64,000 nt of DNA from Limnohabitans sp. MORI2 (GTDB lineage Bacteria > Pseudomonadota > Gammaproteobacteria > Burkholderiales > Burkholderiaceae_C): positions 372,001-436,000 of the forward strand of contig NZ_AP027058.1 of assembly GCF_027925025.1 (NCBI RefSeq). Reading direction: 5' to 3'. A program made the translations under genes and the position numbers. Under the pieces are notes generated by a model, which saw only the letters and a program-made list of their open reading frames with translations, searched no databases and was not told the origin of the DNA. Positions 16,557-26,273 of the stretch are shown piece by piece (positions within the stretch are counted from its first letter, which is position 1; every line of letters begins with the position of its first letter).

Positions 16557-16689
16557 CACATGTCTCCTAGTTAAATTCATAGAGGATCTTTGCTGATAGG
16601 GTAAGGCCGGAACCTACAGAAAAACCCGTAAACCATGCACTTAGGTGACACCGCGAAGTGTGTCAAAAAACAAAGCGACAATCTGAGGC

Positions 16690-17721
16690 ATGACAACAGA
16701 AATCACCATCACAAGACCCGACGACTGGCACCTGCACGTGCGCGATGGCGCTGCCCTGAATACCGTGGTGCCCCACACCGCCGCCGAATTTGGCCGTGCC
16801 ATCATCATGCCCAACCTCAAGCCGCCCGTGACCACCGCGGCCCAAGCGCTTGAGTACAAACAACGCATCTTGGCCGCCGTTCCAAAGGGCATGAGTTTCG
16901 AGCCTTTGATGACGCTCTACCTCACAGACAACTTGCCCGCTGACGAAATCGCCCGAGCCAAAGACGCCGGCGTGGTTGCTGCCAAGCTCTATCCAGCGGG
17001 TGCTACCACCAACAGCGACGCCGGTGTAACCGATATGCGTAAGACCTACAAAACACTCGAAGCCATGCAAAAGGCGGGCATGTTGTTGTTAGTACATGGT
17101 GAAGTGACCAGCAGTGACATCGATTTGTTTGACCGTGAAGCCGTTTTCATCGACACCCAGCTCATTCCGCTGCGCAAAGACTTCCCCGAACTCAAGATTG
17201 TGTTCGAGCACATCACCACTGCAGACGCCGCGCAATACGTGGCCTCTGCAGATAAGTACACCGGCGCGACCATCACTGCGCATCATTTGCTCTACAACCG
17301 CAACGCGATCTTCACCGGTGGCATTCGTCCGCATTACTACTGCTTGCCCGTGCTCAAGCGCGAAACACATCGCCAAGCCTTGGTGAAGGCGGCCACCAGC
17401 GGTTCACCCAAATTCTTCTTGGGCACAGACAGCGCGCCTCACCCCGCGCAGCTCAAAGAGCACGCCACCGGCTGCGCCGGCTGCTATACCGCACACGCCG
17501 CCATGCCCATGTACGCCGAAGCGTTTGACAACGAAGGTGCACTCGACAAACTCGAAGGCTTCGCCAGCTTCTTTGGCGCAGACTTTTACGGCTTGCCACG
17601 CAACAGCGGCACGCTCACCCTGCGTCGCGAAAGCTGGACACCGCCAGAGAGTTTTGCCTTCGGCGAAGCTGAGCTCAAACCCCTGCGCTCTGGCGAGGCC
17701 TTGCCTTGGCGCGTGGTTTAA
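16690..17721 (+). CDS. pyrC: Dihydroorotase
   Basis: Zn enzyme of pyrimidine synthesis that interconverts N-carbamoyl-aspartate and dihydroorotate. 343 residues, the E. coli PyrC (class II) size. The metal motif DWHLHVRDG opens the protein, AKLYPAG carries the Lys that is carboxylated, and further His residues appear in LLVHGEV and FEHITT; TDSAPH has the catalytic Asp. It overlaps the next gene by 16 bases. It is divergent from the LivK-type operon, with about 130 bases between. Confidence 0.95.
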   Translation: MTTEITITRPDDWHLHVRDGAALNTVVPHTAAEFGRAIIMPNLKPPVTTAAQALEYKQRILAAVPKGMSFEPLMTLYLTDNLPADEIARAKDAGVVAAKLYPAGATTNSDAGVTDMRKTYKTLEAMQKAGMLLLVHGEVTSSDIDLFDREAVFIDTQLIPLRKDFPELKIVFEHITTADAAQYVASADKYTGATITAHHLLYNRNAIFTGGIRPHYYCLPVLKRETHRQALVKAATSGSPKFFLGTDSAPHPAQLKEHATGCAGCYTAHAAMPMYAEAFDNEGALDKLEGFASFFGADFYGLPRNSGTLTLRRESWTPPESFAFGEAELKPLRSGEALPWRVV

Positions 17722-18587
17722 GTCCGAAAACAGAAGGCTTTGCAGGCGCTGTCTTAGCCGAGATAGATTGGTCTCAACCGTGGTTCGCGCCGTGGCGCGA
17801 GTTGGGTGAGCCTACGGTGCAGCAAGCGCTACAGCAGCTAAGCGTTGCCGAAGCTCTCAACGCAATCACATACGCAGCCAAGCGCGAGGCCAGTGCGGGC
17901 TCGGGTGATATTGCGAGCGCAGCGAGCGTGAACACGACCCGTGCTGGCCTCGCGCTTGGCGACGCCAACGAAGTGAAGTTCGTTCCCCAATCAGCCCTGC
18001 CCGAAGGCCAGGCCTACGAAGACTTCATCTTCAAAACCGCGCAAGTCCCCACCCGCGATGGCCTGCACGACTTCTTCAACGGTTTGTGTTGGCATCGCTT
18101 CCCATTGGCCAAACGCCGCTTGAACCAATTGCAAGCTGCCGAAATTGAGGCTCAGGGTATTCGCTCTACGCGCGGACCTGTGCGCGATGCCCTCACGCTG
18201 TTTGACGAAAACGTGGTGCTCATGCATGCGCCCGATGCGGTGTGGGCCGCGCTGCAAGCCCGCGATTGGCTCAAGCTCTTTGTCGATTTGCGCGATCAAT
18301 GGCAGCAGGTGCACTTGGTGTTGTTTGGCCATGCCTTGGTGGAAAAACTCGTCACCCCCTACAAGTCCATCACAGGCCATGTGTACCGCATTGCGAATGA
18401 AGTAAATCCGCACGACGAAATCGCACTAGACGCATGGCTCGTGCAAGACCTTCAACCTGCGAAGCTTGCCACCAAACCCTACGAGCCATTGCCGGTGTTA
18501 GGCATCCCGGGCTGGTGTGCCGCCAATGCTGAGCGTGCTTTTTACGAAGACACGACCGTGTTTCGCCCCAAGCGCGTAGTTACCTAA
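17706..18587 (+). CDS. DUF3025-family protein
   Basis: 293-residue protein of the DUF3025 family, common in beta- and gammaproteobacteria, function unknown. Family traits include [27 protein letters not shown] cut into its parts ([13 protein letters not shown]) and [17 protein letters not shown]. No signal peptide or membrane helix. Start is TTG 17706 inside the 3' end of pyrC; no ATG or GTG is available before the conserved region. The overlap suggests co-translation with pyrC. Confidence 0.8.
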   Translation: MARGLSPKTEGFAGAVLAEIDWSQPWFAPWRELGEPTVQQALQQLSVAEALNAITYAAKREASAGSGDIASAASVNTTRAGLALGDANEVKFVPQSALPEGQAYEDFIFKTAQVPTRDGLHDFFNGLCWHRFPLAKRRLNQLQAAEIEAQGIRSTRGPVRDALTLFDENVVLMHAPDAVWAALQARDWLKLFVDLRDQWQQVHLVLFGHALVEKLVTPYKSITGHVYRIANEVNPHDEIALDAWLVQDLQPAKLATKPYEPLPVLGIPGWCAANAERAFYEDTTVFRPKRVVT

Positions 18588-18686
18588 CTTTTGTGTGGCT
18601 TTTTGACGTGCAAGCATTGAATTGCCAACATTCACCCCTACCATTCACAACAGCGGACCTTTGTACTACCCGCTGAAAAGGAAACC

Positions 18687-19559
18687 ATGAAACGCATTCT
18701 TCTGTTCGTCCTCACCAACCTCGCCGTCATGGTGGTGCTGGGGGTCGTCGCCAGTTTGCTCGGCGTCAACCGTTACCTCACTGCCAACGGTTTGAACTTG
18801 TCTGCCTTGCTGGGCTTCTCGCTCATCATGGGTTTTGGCGGTGCCATCATTTCGCTCTTGATGAGCAAGTCCATGGCCAAGTGGAGCACAGGTGCTGAAG
18901 TCATCACCCAGCCACGCAACCCAGACGAAGCTTGGATCGTGAGCACCGTGCAACGTTTGTCTGAACGCGCTGGCATCGCCATGCCTGAAGTCGCGATTTA
19001 CGAAGGCGAGCCCAACGCGTTTGCCACGGGTGCTTTTAAAAACTCGGCCTTGGTGGCCGTGTCCACCGGTTTGCTGCAAGGCATGACCAAGGAAGAAGTT
19101 GAAGCCGTGTTGGGCCACGAAATTGCCCACGTGGCCAATGGCGACATGGTCACTCTCACGCTCATCCAAGGCGTGCTCAACACCTTCGTGGTGTTCTTGA
19201 GCCGCGTCATCGGCTACTTTGTAGATGGCATGCTGCGTAAGAACGATGAAGAATCCAGCGGCCCCGGCATGGGCTACTACATCACCAGCTTTGTGCTCGA
19301 CATCGTGCTGGGTTTTGTGGCCAGCATGATCGTGGCGTGGTTCAGCCGTTACCGCGAATTCCGTGCCGACGAAGGCTCAGCTCAGCTCTTGGGCAACAAG
19401 CAACCCATGATCAATGCCTTGGCGCGTTTGAACAGCATGCAAGCGGGCGAGTTGCCCACCAGCGTGGCGGCGATGGGTATCACGGGCGGTTTGGGCAAGT
19501 TGTTTGCCTCGCATCCACCGTTGGAAGAGCGTATTGCAGCATTGCAAAACGCACGCTGA
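18687..19559 (+). CDS. htpX: Membrane zinc metalloprotease HtpX
   Basis: Heat-shock-related inner-membrane protease that degrades misfolded membrane proteins. 290 residues with two N-terminal helices (about 4-26 and 36-58), the zinc motif HEIAH at 144-148, two central helices, and the third ligand Glu in [11 protein letters not shown]. Family length is 285-295. ATG 18687 follows AAAAGGAAACC. The upstream ~100 bases hold the likely promoter; no heat-shock -35/-10 was recognised with confidence. Confidence 0.95.
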   Translation: MKRILLFVLTNLAVMVVLGVVASLLGVNRYLTANGLNLSALLGFSLIMGFGGAIISLLMSKSMAKWSTGAEVITQPRNPDEAWIVSTVQRLSERAGIAMPEVAIYEGEPNAFATGAFKNSALVAVSTGLLQGMTKEEVEAVLGHEIAHVANGDMVTLTLIQGVLNTFVVFLSRVIGYFVDGMLRKNDEESSGPGMGYYITSFVLDIVLGFVASMIVAWFSRYREFRADEGSAQLLGNKQPMINALARLNSMQAGELPTSVAAMGITGGLGKLFASHPPLEERIAALQNAR

Positions 19560-19562
19560 TCG

Positions 19563-20717
19563 TTGAGCGCACCGCAATCCCCTTGGACGGTCGCCCCCGC
19601 GCAAGCGGTGGCGACCGTTGCCATTCAACCTGATGCAGAGTTAACACCTGCGCAAAAGCGGTTCAACACCTTGCTCGCGCGCGTGTCAGCGTTGTCTGAG
19701 TCCATCGCCACACTAGAGGCTTTGTCTACCCAGCATCGCAGCAGCCACTTGCGTGCGATGAGTGCGTTAAAGAACCAAGAAGACGCGGCGCGTAAAAACT
19801 TGTTGCTGTTTTTGGATGGTCGCCTGCACACGGTTGAGCTCACAGCGACGCACCGACGCAGCGCCACGCAAATCATCTTGGCTTTGTGTGAAGCGCTGGC
19901 GCACAAGCAAGACCCGCAAGTGCAAGCCATCTTCAGCCAACACCACAGTGAAGAAGATGCGCAAGCCTTGGCCGAAGAAGCGCGCGCCGGTGCTGAGCAT
20001 GCCAAGGCTGTGTTTGAAGATTTGTTTGGCAAGCCCCTGCACGGCGCCGACGATTTGCACACGGCAGAGGCGGTGTTTGAAGCGGGTCTGCGCCAATACC
20101 GCGAACAGGAACAACGCCTCGAAGACAAACGCCAAGCCAAGAAGGCCAAGAAAAAACCTGTAGCCCGTCAGCTCAAAGACGCGCAGCAAAAGATGGATGC
20201 CAACACCGCGCTGCGCACGGTGTATCGCCAGCTCGCCAGTGCCCTGCATCCTGATCGCGAACCTGACGAAGCCGAGCGCTTGCGCAAAACGGCGTTGATG
20301 AGCGAAGTCAACGCTGCGTATGACCGCAAGAACTTATCGGAGTTGCTCAAGCTGCAACTGCACATTGCCCAAATCGACAGCGCGGCCTTGAGTCGCATGG
20401 CAGACGACAAACTCAACGCCATGTGCCTGCTGCTCAAAGAGCAAGTGGAGGCGTTGGAAGAGGACGAAGCTCAAGCCCAGTTTGAAATTCGCCACTACCT
20501 TGGTGTGCATGAGCTCGATCACATCAGCGCTGAGAGCTTGGCCCGTGCGCTGGCCATTCAGCTACGCGACAAAGAGCACGAGGTGGATACGCTAGAGCGC
20601 GACCTGCGCCGTATTCAAAACGAGGCCGAGCTGAAACGTTGGCTCAAAGAGCAAGCGCAGTTGGCCAAGGAAGCCAGAGTTGAGTTAACCGACTTAGACC
20701 GCTTGTTGTACCGATGA
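19563..20717 (+). CDS. J-domain-like coiled-coil protein, function unknown
   Basis: 384-residue soluble protein rich in Ala, Glu, Leu and Gln. Around residues 200-245 it has a J-domain-like piece: LRTVYRQLASALHPDRE followed by MSEVNAAYDRKNLSELLKLQL, where HPD is the DnaK-contact motif. Long helical, probably coiled-coil stretches flank it. Start is TTG 19563, 3 bases after htpX, so translational coupling is likely. Placement right after a stress protease hints at a chaperone-linked role, but that is inference. Confidence 0.7.
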   Translation: MSAPQSPWTVAPAQAVATVAIQPDAELTPAQKRFNTLLARVSALSESIATLEALSTQHRSSHLRAMSALKNQEDAARKNLLLFLDGRLHTVELTATHRRSATQIILALCEALAHKQDPQVQAIFSQHHSEEDAQALAEEARAGAEHAKAVFEDLFGKPLHGADDLHTAEAVFEAGLRQYREQEQRLEDKRQAKKAKKKPVARQLKDAQQKMDANTALRTVYRQLASALHPDREPDEAERLRKTALMSEVNAAYDRKNLSELLKLQLHIAQIDSAALSRMADDKLNAMCLLLKEQVEALEEDEAQAQFEIRHYLGVHELDHISAESLARALAIQLRDKEHEVDTLERDLRRIQNEAELKRWLKEQAQLAKEARVELTDLDRLLYR

Positions 20718-20719
20718 AA

Positions 20720-20742
20720 AAAGCGCCCGAGTTGGGCGCTTT
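20720..20742. terminator. Terminator between the J-domain-like and SRPBCC genes
   Basis: AAAGCGCCC (20720-20728), loop GAGTT, GGGCGCTTT (20734-20742). Read on the minus strand it is followed by a run of T, so it suits the SRPBCC gene best; on the plus strand the T run is only three long. Confidence 0.75.
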
Positions 20743-20762
20743 GACGTGGGGGCTTTGCGGGC

Positions 20763-21209
20763 TTAGCCCTCGATGTGCGGCTCCACCAATTTCGCCAGCT
20801 GTTCCAAGGACTCTTGCCATCCGAGGTAGCACATCTCCAGCGGAATCATCTCTGGAATACCAGCTTGTGTGACGTTCAACTCTGTGCCGCACAGCACGGG
20901 TGTGAGTGACACGGTGACTTCCAACACTCCGGGCAAGTTGGGGTCTTCAAACTTGTCGGTGTAATGGATGCGTTCGTTAGGCACAAGCTCAAGATACTCA
21001 CCACCAAACGAATGACCATTGCCGCTGCCGAAATTGTGAAACGACATGCGGAACGTGCCACCCACGCGTGCGTCGAGGTGATGTACTGTGCAAGTAAAGC
21101 CGTAAGGCGGCAGCCATTTGGCCAAAGCGCCGCCTTCAAGGAAGGCGCGATACACCTTGTCAGGTGATGTTTTCAAAACGCGATGCAGTTGAACGCTGCG
21201 ACTGGACAT
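20763..21209 (-). CDS. SRPBCC/AHSA1-like domain protein
   Basis: 148-residue START-like (AHSA1) hydrophobic-pocket protein. The fold pattern is clear: VYRAFLEGGALAKWLPPYGFT, RVGGTFRMSF and GIPEMIPLEMCYLGWQESLEQLAKLVEP at the C-terminus. Start 21209 has AAGGAG before it; the open frame runs further upstream but those codons overlap cysteine synthase control sequence and look non-coding. Ligand unknown. Confidence 0.85.
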   Translation of the reverse strand: MSSRSVQLHRVLKTSPDKVYRAFLEGGALAKWLPPYGFTCTVHHLDARVGGTFRMSFHNFGSGNGHSFGGEYLELVPNERIHYTDKFEDPNLPGVLEVTVSLTPVLCGTELNVTQAGIPEMIPLEMCYLGWQESLEQLAKLVEPHIEG

Positions 21210-21246
21210 GGCGAACTCCTTTGGAAACGGGGGCAACTGCCATCCC

Positions 21247-22164
21247 TTAAACCGGCAAGTAACCTTCCACCGACAAATAGCGCTCGCCCGTGTCGTAGTT
21301 AAAGCCCAGCACCGTTGCGCCTGCGGGAATTTCAGGCAGCTTTTGCGCAATCGCGGCCAGTGTTGCGCCAGAAGAGATGCCGACCAACAAACCTTCTTCG
21401 GCTGCACTGCGGCGGCCCATTTCGCGGGCGGCATCGGCTTCGACTTGAATCACACCGTCGAGCAAGGCGGTGTCCAAGTTCTTCGGAATGAAGCCCGCGC
21501 CAATGCCTTGAATGGGGTGAGGTGCAGGCGCGCCGCCCGAGATGACGGGCGAGGCTGTGGGCTCGACCGCATACACCTTGAGCTTGGGCCACTTGGCTTT
21601 GAGCACTTGCGCGACGCCACTCAAGTGACCGCCCGTGCCCACGCCGGTGATGAGCACGTCCACGCCTTCGGGAAAGTCGGCGATGATTTCTTGCGCGGTG
21701 GTGCGGGTGTGCACTTCGACGTTGGCAGGGTTTTCAAACTGTTGCGGGATCCATGCGCCAGGTGTTTGCGCGGCCAGTTCTTCGGCACGGGCAATGGCGC
21801 CCTTCATGCCTTTTTCGCGGGGCGTCAAATCAAAGCTGGCGCCGTAGGCCAGCATCAAACGGCGACGCTCCACGCTCATGCTGTCGGGCATGACCAAGAT
21901 GAGTTTGTAGCCCTTCACCGCAGCGACCATGGCGAGGCCCACGCCGGTGTTGCCCGAGGTGGGCTCGATGATGGTGCCGCCCGCTTTCAGAGCGCCCGAC
22001 TTTTCAGCCGCTTCGACCATCGCCAAGGCAATGCGGTCTTTGATCGAGCCACCGGGGTTGGTGCGCTCGGACTTGACCCACACCTGATGCGTGTTGCCAA
22101 ACAAACGGTTGATGCGAATGTGTGGCGTGTGGCCGATGGTGTCTAAAACGTTGTTGGCTTTCAT
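21247..22164 (-). CDS. cysK: Cysteine synthase A
   Basis: PLP enzyme joining O-acetylserine and sulfide to give cysteine; 305 residues. NPGGSIKDR holds the Schiff-base Lys42, PTSGNTG binds substrate, [10 protein letters not shown] binds the PLP phosphate, and GISSGA carries the Ser that meets the PLP ring nitrogen. Start ATG 22164 has GGAG 7 bases upstream; a TTG 12 bases earlier is less likely. CysK fits better than CysM by the substrate loop. Confidence 0.92.
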   Translation of the reverse strand: MKANNVLDTIGHTPHIRINRLFGNTHQVWVKSERTNPGGSIKDRIALAMVEAAEKSGALKAGGTIIEPTSGNTGVGLAMVAAVKGYKLILVMPDSMSVERRRLMLAYGASFDLTPREKGMKGAIARAEELAAQTPGAWIPQQFENPANVEVHTRTTAQEIIADFPEGVDVLITGVGTGGHLSGVAQVLKAKWPKLKVYAVEPTASPVISGGAPAPHPIQGIGAGFIPKNLDTALLDGVIQVEADAAREMGRRSAAEEGLLVGISSGATLAAIAQKLPEIPAGATVLGFNYDTGERYLSVEGYLPV

Positions 22165-22227
22165 GGGTGTCTCCAAATGGCGATGGGTGATTGTGAGTGA
22201 AGCGAAAAGTCTGGGTGGTGCAAAGGG

Positions 22228-24039
22228 TTAGTGTCGCTGTGCCATGAGTTGCTTGGCCACAGCCTCACCCACTTTGATGCCGTCCACCCCCGCCGACAAA
22301 ATGCCGCCCGCATAGCCCGCGCCTTCGCCAGCGGGGTACAGGCCATGCAGGTTGGGGCTTTGTAAGGTGTCGTCGTCACGCGCGATCCGCAAAGGCGATG
22401 AGGTGCGCGTTTCCACGCCTGTCATTACCGCGTCGTGCATGTCGTAGCCTTTGATCTTGCGACCAAACACAGGCAGCGCTTCGCGCATGGCGGTGATGGC
22501 GTAGTCGGGTAAAGCGCTGTTGAGGCTGACCATCTTCACGCCGGGTTTGTAAGAAGGCTCGACACTGCCCAGCGCAGTGGATGCACGGTTGGCCACGAAG
22601 TCGCCCACGAGTTGTGCGGGTGCTTCGTAAGTGCTACCGCCCAAGGTGTAGGCGTGGGCTTCAAGTTGGCGTTGCAGCACCAATCCTGCGAGTGGGTGGT
22701 AGCCGCCGGGCGCATCGTGCGTACTGTGGCGCACGGCGTTGCCGAGTTCTTGGCCTAGCTCGGCTTCAAATGCGGCGGGGTCAGTGGGGTAGTCGCTCGG
22801 GTCAATGCCCACCACGATGCCAGAGTTGGCGTTGCGTTCAGCGCGTGAGTATTGGCTCATGCCATTGGTCACCACGCGGCCTGCCTCGCTGGTGGCGGCC
22901 ACCACCGTGCCGCCGGGGCACATGCAAAAGCTGTAGACGGCGCGGCCATTTTCGGCGTGGTGCACCAGCTTGTAGTCGGCAGCGCCCAGCAGCGGATGGC
23001 CCGCGTGTTGGCCCCAACGGGCGCGGTCAATCACGCTTTGCGGGTGCTCAATGCGCACGCCAACAGAGAAGGGCTTGGCCTCCATCGCCACCGCATGACG
23101 GTGCAGCATGGTGAAGGTGTCACGCGAGCTGTGGCCCAGCGCCATCACCACATGGCGGGCGTGCAGGGAGTAGGTCTCGCCCGTGGCGTGGTTGTGGACC
23201 TTCAGGGCTTGAATGGCGCGTGATGGTGTGTTGTCGTCGTATTCGATGTCCACCACACGCTGCTCAAAACGCACCTCGCCGCCCAAGCGAATGATTTCTT
23301 CGCGCAAGCCTTCCACCACTTTGACCAACTTGAACGTGCCAATGTGCGGATGTGCGGTGAACAAAATTTCTTCGGGCGCACCAAAGCGCACAAACTCGTG
23401 CATCACCTTGCGGCCCAAGTGGCGTGGGTCTTTGATTTGGCTGTACAGCTTGCCGTCTGAGAACGTGCCTGCACCGCCTTCGCCAAACTGCACATTGCTC
23501 TCGGTATTCAAAATCTTTTTGCGCCACAAGCCCCAGGTGTCTTTGGTGCGCTGGCGCACGGTAGTACCGCGCTCAATCACGATGGGCTTGAAGCCCATTT
23601 GCGCCAACACCAGCGCCGCGAAGATGCCACACGGCCCAAAGCCCACCACCACAGGGCGCTCGCCGGTGTGCGTGCCCCAGTCGCCGGGGGCATGCGCAGG
23701 CGCGTGCCACGCCATGTCGGGCGTGGCTTGGATGTGAGAGTTCTTCTCGTGCTTGGCCAGCAGCGCCGCTTCTTGCGAGGCATCCACCAAGGTGACATCA
23801 ACGATGTAGACCACCAGCAAGTTTTGTTTGCGTGCGTCAAAGCTGCGCTTGAACACGCTCACTTCGGCGATGGCATTGGTCTCAATACCCAAGGCTTGCG
23901 CGGCCAAAGTGCGCAGTGCGTCTAAGGGGTGGGGCGGGAGCTGGCGGTCGGCCTCGGTTTCGGCGGGCGCATCGGCAGCGCGGCGTTCTTCGAAGGGGAC
24001 AGCCGACAAAGGCAGTTTGAGTTCTGAGAGTCGAATCAC
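22228..24039 (-). CDS. FAD-dependent oxidoreductase (COG2509-like)
   Basis: About 603 residues, related to uncharacterised NAD(FAD)-dependent dehydrogenases. The dinucleotide motif VVVGFGPCGIFAALVLAQMG lies about 125 residues in, after an N-terminal domain of unknown role that starts VIRLSELKLPL. A second FAD segment, GLYPAGEGAGYAGGILSAGVDG, is near the C-terminus. GTG 24039 matches family N-termini; an upstream extension to 24105 would cover the rnpB promoter. The gene is head-to-head with rnpB, so its promoter must overlap rnpB's. Substrate unknown. Confidence 0.8.
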   Translation of the reverse strand: MIRLSELKLPLSAVPFEERRAADAPAETEADRQLPPHPLDALRTLAAQALGIETNAIAEVSVFKRSFDARKQNLLVVYIVDVTLVDASQEAALLAKHEKNSHIQATPDMAWHAPAHAPGDWGTHTGERPVVVGFGPCGIFAALVLAQMGFKPIVIERGTTVRQRTKDTWGLWRKKILNTESNVQFGEGGAGTFSDGKLYSQIKDPRHLGRKVMHEFVRFGAPEEILFTAHPHIGTFKLVKVVEGLREEIIRLGGEVRFEQRVVDIEYDDNTPSRAIQALKVHNHATGETYSLHARHVVMALGHSSRDTFTMLHRHAVAMEAKPFSVGVRIEHPQSVIDRARWGQHAGHPLLGAADYKLVHHAENGRAVYSFCMCPGGTVVAATSEAGRVVTNGMSQYSRAERNANSGIVVGIDPSDYPTDPAAFEAELGQELGNAVRHSTHDAPGGYHPLAGLVLQRQLEAHAYTLGGSTYEAPAQLVGDFVANRASTALGSVEPSYKPGVKMVSLNSALPDYAITAMREALPVFGRKIKGYDMHDAVMTGVETRTSSPLRIARDDDTLQSPNLHGLYPAGEGAGYAGGILSAGVDGIKVGEAVAKQLMAQRH

Positions 24040-24095
24040 AAGCGTGTGGCCCGTAGTGATCGGGCAAGTTATGTCGAGGGTTGTGATTATCCGTC

Positions 24096-24101
24096 GATAA
24101 T
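24096..24101 (+). promoter_or_regulatory. Candidate -10 element of rnpB
   Basis: GATAAT matches five of six bases of the TATAAT consensus and lies about 7 bases before the predicted 5' end of the RNA. The -35 region (around 24073-24078) is a poor match. Confidence 0.5.
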
Positions 24102-24107
24102 CCACGC

Positions 24108-24427
24108 GTGAAGTTCGCTAGGCCGTCGCTGGTGCAATCTGGGAAACCAGGCACTGGAGGAACGTCCGGACTGCGTAGGACAGCGTAAGAGGTAACACCT
24201 CTCCACCGTGAGGTGAGGATCAGAGCAACAGAGACGAGCCGATTCAGTTCGGGTGAAACGGGCAATCTCTACGCGCAGCAATACCAAGTAGGCCAGCGTT
24301 GATGTGGTTCCGCAGAGTTGGCGGGTAGGTAGCACCGAGCCGAGTGGGTGACCCTCGGCCCAGATTAATGACGGTCACGCGTGGGGCAACCCGCGTGCAC
24401 AGAATCCGGCGTATCGGCGAACTTCAC
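24108..24427 (+). ncRNA. rnpB: RNase P RNA, class A
   Basis: Catalytic RNA that matures tRNA 5' ends. The two ends pair as helix P1: GTGAAGTTCGC at 24108-24118 with GCGAACTTCAC at 24417-24427. Between them are the class A landmarks: GAGGAACGTCCGGACT (near 24157, the conserved GAGGAAAGUCC region of P4), CAGAGCAACAGAGA (near 24220), and AGAATCCGGCGTATCGG near the 3' end, which contains the P4 partner. Length is about 320 bases, somewhat shorter than the E. coli RNA. The 3' end is overlapped antisense by the DUF2917 gene. Confidence 0.95.
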
Positions 24428-24656
24428 ACTTTTCATGTATTTCTATCGCAAATGTGGCCGGTTGAGATGAATCTGCTTGCAGCGTGACCCAACCTACTCT
24501 CAACGCCAGCGTATGGCCTGGTGTGATGAAGTGATCGGCGCTGTCATTGGCCATCGTCACCCACAAACGACCACTGACCACATGCAGCTGCGTGTGAGGC
24601 TTGGCCTCAAAGGTTTCGCATTGATGGGGTGAGAGGTAGTGCAGCAGTGCCGACAT
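24375..24656 (-). CDS. DUF2917-family small protein
   Basis: 93-residue cupin-like protein of the DUF2917 family. The family core reads LHVVSGRLWVTMANDSADHF then ITPGHTLAL. Start ATG 24656 has AAGGAG upstream. The stop lies inside rnpB, so about 50 bases are antisense to its 3' end. It is divergent from the MocR regulator at 24834 and may be its target. Role unknown. Confidence 0.75.
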   Translation of the reverse strand: MSALLHYLSPHQCETFEAKPHTQLHVVSGRLWVTMANDSADHFITPGHTLALRVGWVTLQADSSQPATFAIEIHEKCEVRRYAGFCARGLPHA

Positions 24657-24833
24657 GAATGCTCCTTGATGGCACCAATGTCGCTTTTTGTTGGCTCTTT
24701 GCCTATCCACACGCAGGAGTGATTTACACCATCGCAATCTAGCGCTTGGCTTAACTGTTCTTCACCAAAAGGGTTCAATCTGTACTGGTTGAAATCAAAT
24801 CGAGGTGAAATCTGTACGGCACAATGTTTCGAC
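24657..24833. promoter_or_regulatory. Divergent promoter region, DUF2917 gene / MocR regulator
   Basis: 177 bases between divergent starts. MocR/PdxR regulators usually bind direct repeats in such gaps. Near the regulator start, AATCTGTACTGG (about 24777) and AATCTGTACGGC (about 24809) repeat AATCTGTAC about 32 bases apart, close to three helical turns, and could be the operator pair. Confidence 0.45.
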
Positions 24834-26273
24834 ATGCCCAGCCACTCACCTGATCCTTCGCAGCCGTTGTACGCGCAGATTGCGCAGGGCATCTCACAGC
24901 TGATTGACGGTCAGGTATTCAAGGCAGGCAAGCGCTTGCCCTCGGTGCGCGAGGTGGCAGCACAGAACACGGTGTCTGTGTCGACAGCCGTTCAAGCCTA
25001 TCGTTGGCTCGAAGAGCGTAACCTCATCACTGCAAAGCCTAAATCTGGCTATTACGTGGCGTCCCGCAACAAAGGGCCAGCCCTACCTGCCACAAGCCGA
25101 CCACCTAAATACAGTTTGCAGGTCGACAGCCAAAACAGATCAGAGCAAATTGGCTTAGAAAACTTCCCTGGTCCCATCGTTAGCTTTGGTGGGACTTGTC
25201 CCAAAGATCCAGATTTCTTTGACGAAGCGCGTGTGCGTGCTGCTGTCAATCGGGCCACGCGTGAGCATCGCTTCAGCTTGGTGGCGTACACCGATTCATC
25301 CGGTACACCGGCGTTGAAAGAGTCGGTGTCACGCCGAGCTTTGCATTTGGGGTGTCGACTGCAACCAGACAACATCGTCATTGCGTCGAGTTGCATCAAT
25401 GCCGTCAGCCTGTGTTTGCGTGCTGTGACCAAGCCTGGTGATGTGGTGGCGTTGGAGTCGCCCACACATTTTGGTTTTTTGGATTTGATTGAGTCCTTGA
25501 ATCTGCGCGCACTTGAAATACCAACACATCCCAAAGATGGCATGTCCTTGTCTGCGTTGCAGTTGGCGCTGGACACGCAGCCTGTCAAGGCCGTGTTGAG
25601 CGTGCCCACGTTGTCGAATCCTTTGGGTGCGGTGATGAAAAACTCCGACAAAAAAGCTTTGGTGCAGATGTTGACCAAGCACCAAGTGCCATTGATTGAA
25701 GATGTGGTGTTCAACGATTTGCTGGCCTCCGATGAACGCCGCAAAGCGGCCAAAGCCTATGATGTAGATGGTTGGGTGATGGTGTGTGGCTCGTTTTCTA
25801 AAACGCTCACACCGGGTGTGCGCATGGGCTGGTGCGAAGCGGGGCGTTGGAAAGACAGCGTGATGCGACTCAAAAGCGTGCATGGCATTCAGACCACCGA
25901 TGTGTTGGAACACGCATTGGCCGATTTGTTGACGCAAAGCAATTACGAGGCACGCATGCGTCGGCTCAGTGGTTTTTTGCGTGAGCGCCTAGAAGAAGCA
26001 CGCAACATCATCAGCGAATGTTTCCCCAGTGGCACCCGTGTAAGTCGCCCTGCATCGGGCTACACCTTGTGGGTGGAGTTGCCAGAAGCATTCAACACGA
26101 TGGAGCTCTTCAAGCAGTGCATGGCGCAGGGCATCAGCTTTGGTCCCGGCGCTTTGTTCACGGCCACTGACAGGTTTGATCATTGCTTGCGGTTAAGCTT
26201 TGCTGGCACATGGACTGATGTGGAGCGCCAAGCCTTGCGCAAGATAGGTGAAATTTCAAAGGGTGTTGCGTGA
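24834..26273 (+). CDS. MocR/PdxR-type regulator (GntR HTH fused to aminotransferase fold)
   Basis: 479-residue transcription factor. The N-terminal GntR winged helix (PLYAQIAQGISQLIDGQ, GKRLPSVREVA, WLEERNLI) is joined to a class I aminotransferase-like domain. PLP-site features are kept: SFSKTLTPGVRMGW with the Schiff-base Lys, and SVPTLSNPLG. ATG 24834 is favoured over 24789 because the DNA-binding domain starts soon after. The next gene overlaps by 4 bases (GTGA). PLP or an amino acid aldimine is the likely effector. Confidence 0.88.
   Translation: MPSHSPDPSQPLYAQIAQGISQLIDGQVFKAGKRLPSVREVAAQNTVSVSTAVQAYRWLEERNLITAKPKSGYYVASRNKGPALPATSRPPKYSLQVDSQNRSEQIGLENFPGPIVSFGGTCPKDPDFFDEARVRAAVNRATREHRFSLVAYTDSSGTPALKESVSRRALHLGCRLQPDNIVIASSCINAVSLCLRAVTKPGDVVALESPTHFGFLDLIESLNLRALEIPTHPKDGMSLSALQLALDTQPVKAVLSVPTLSNPLGAVMKNSDKKALVQMLTKHQVPLIEDVVFNDLLASDERRKAAKAYDVDGWVMVCGSFSKTLTPGVRMGWCEAGRWKDSVMRLKSVHGIQTTDVLEHALADLLTQSNYEARMRRLSGFLRERLEEARNIISECFPSGTRVSRPASGYTLWVELPEAFNTMELFKQCMAQGISFGPGALFTATDRFDHCLRLSFAGTWTDVERQALRKIGEISKGVA

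Noticed and set aside
23882..24335. Minus-strand frames over rnpB and the oxidoreductase start
   Set aside because: They translate the complement of a structural RNA and the promoter gap; no conserved protein text is seen.
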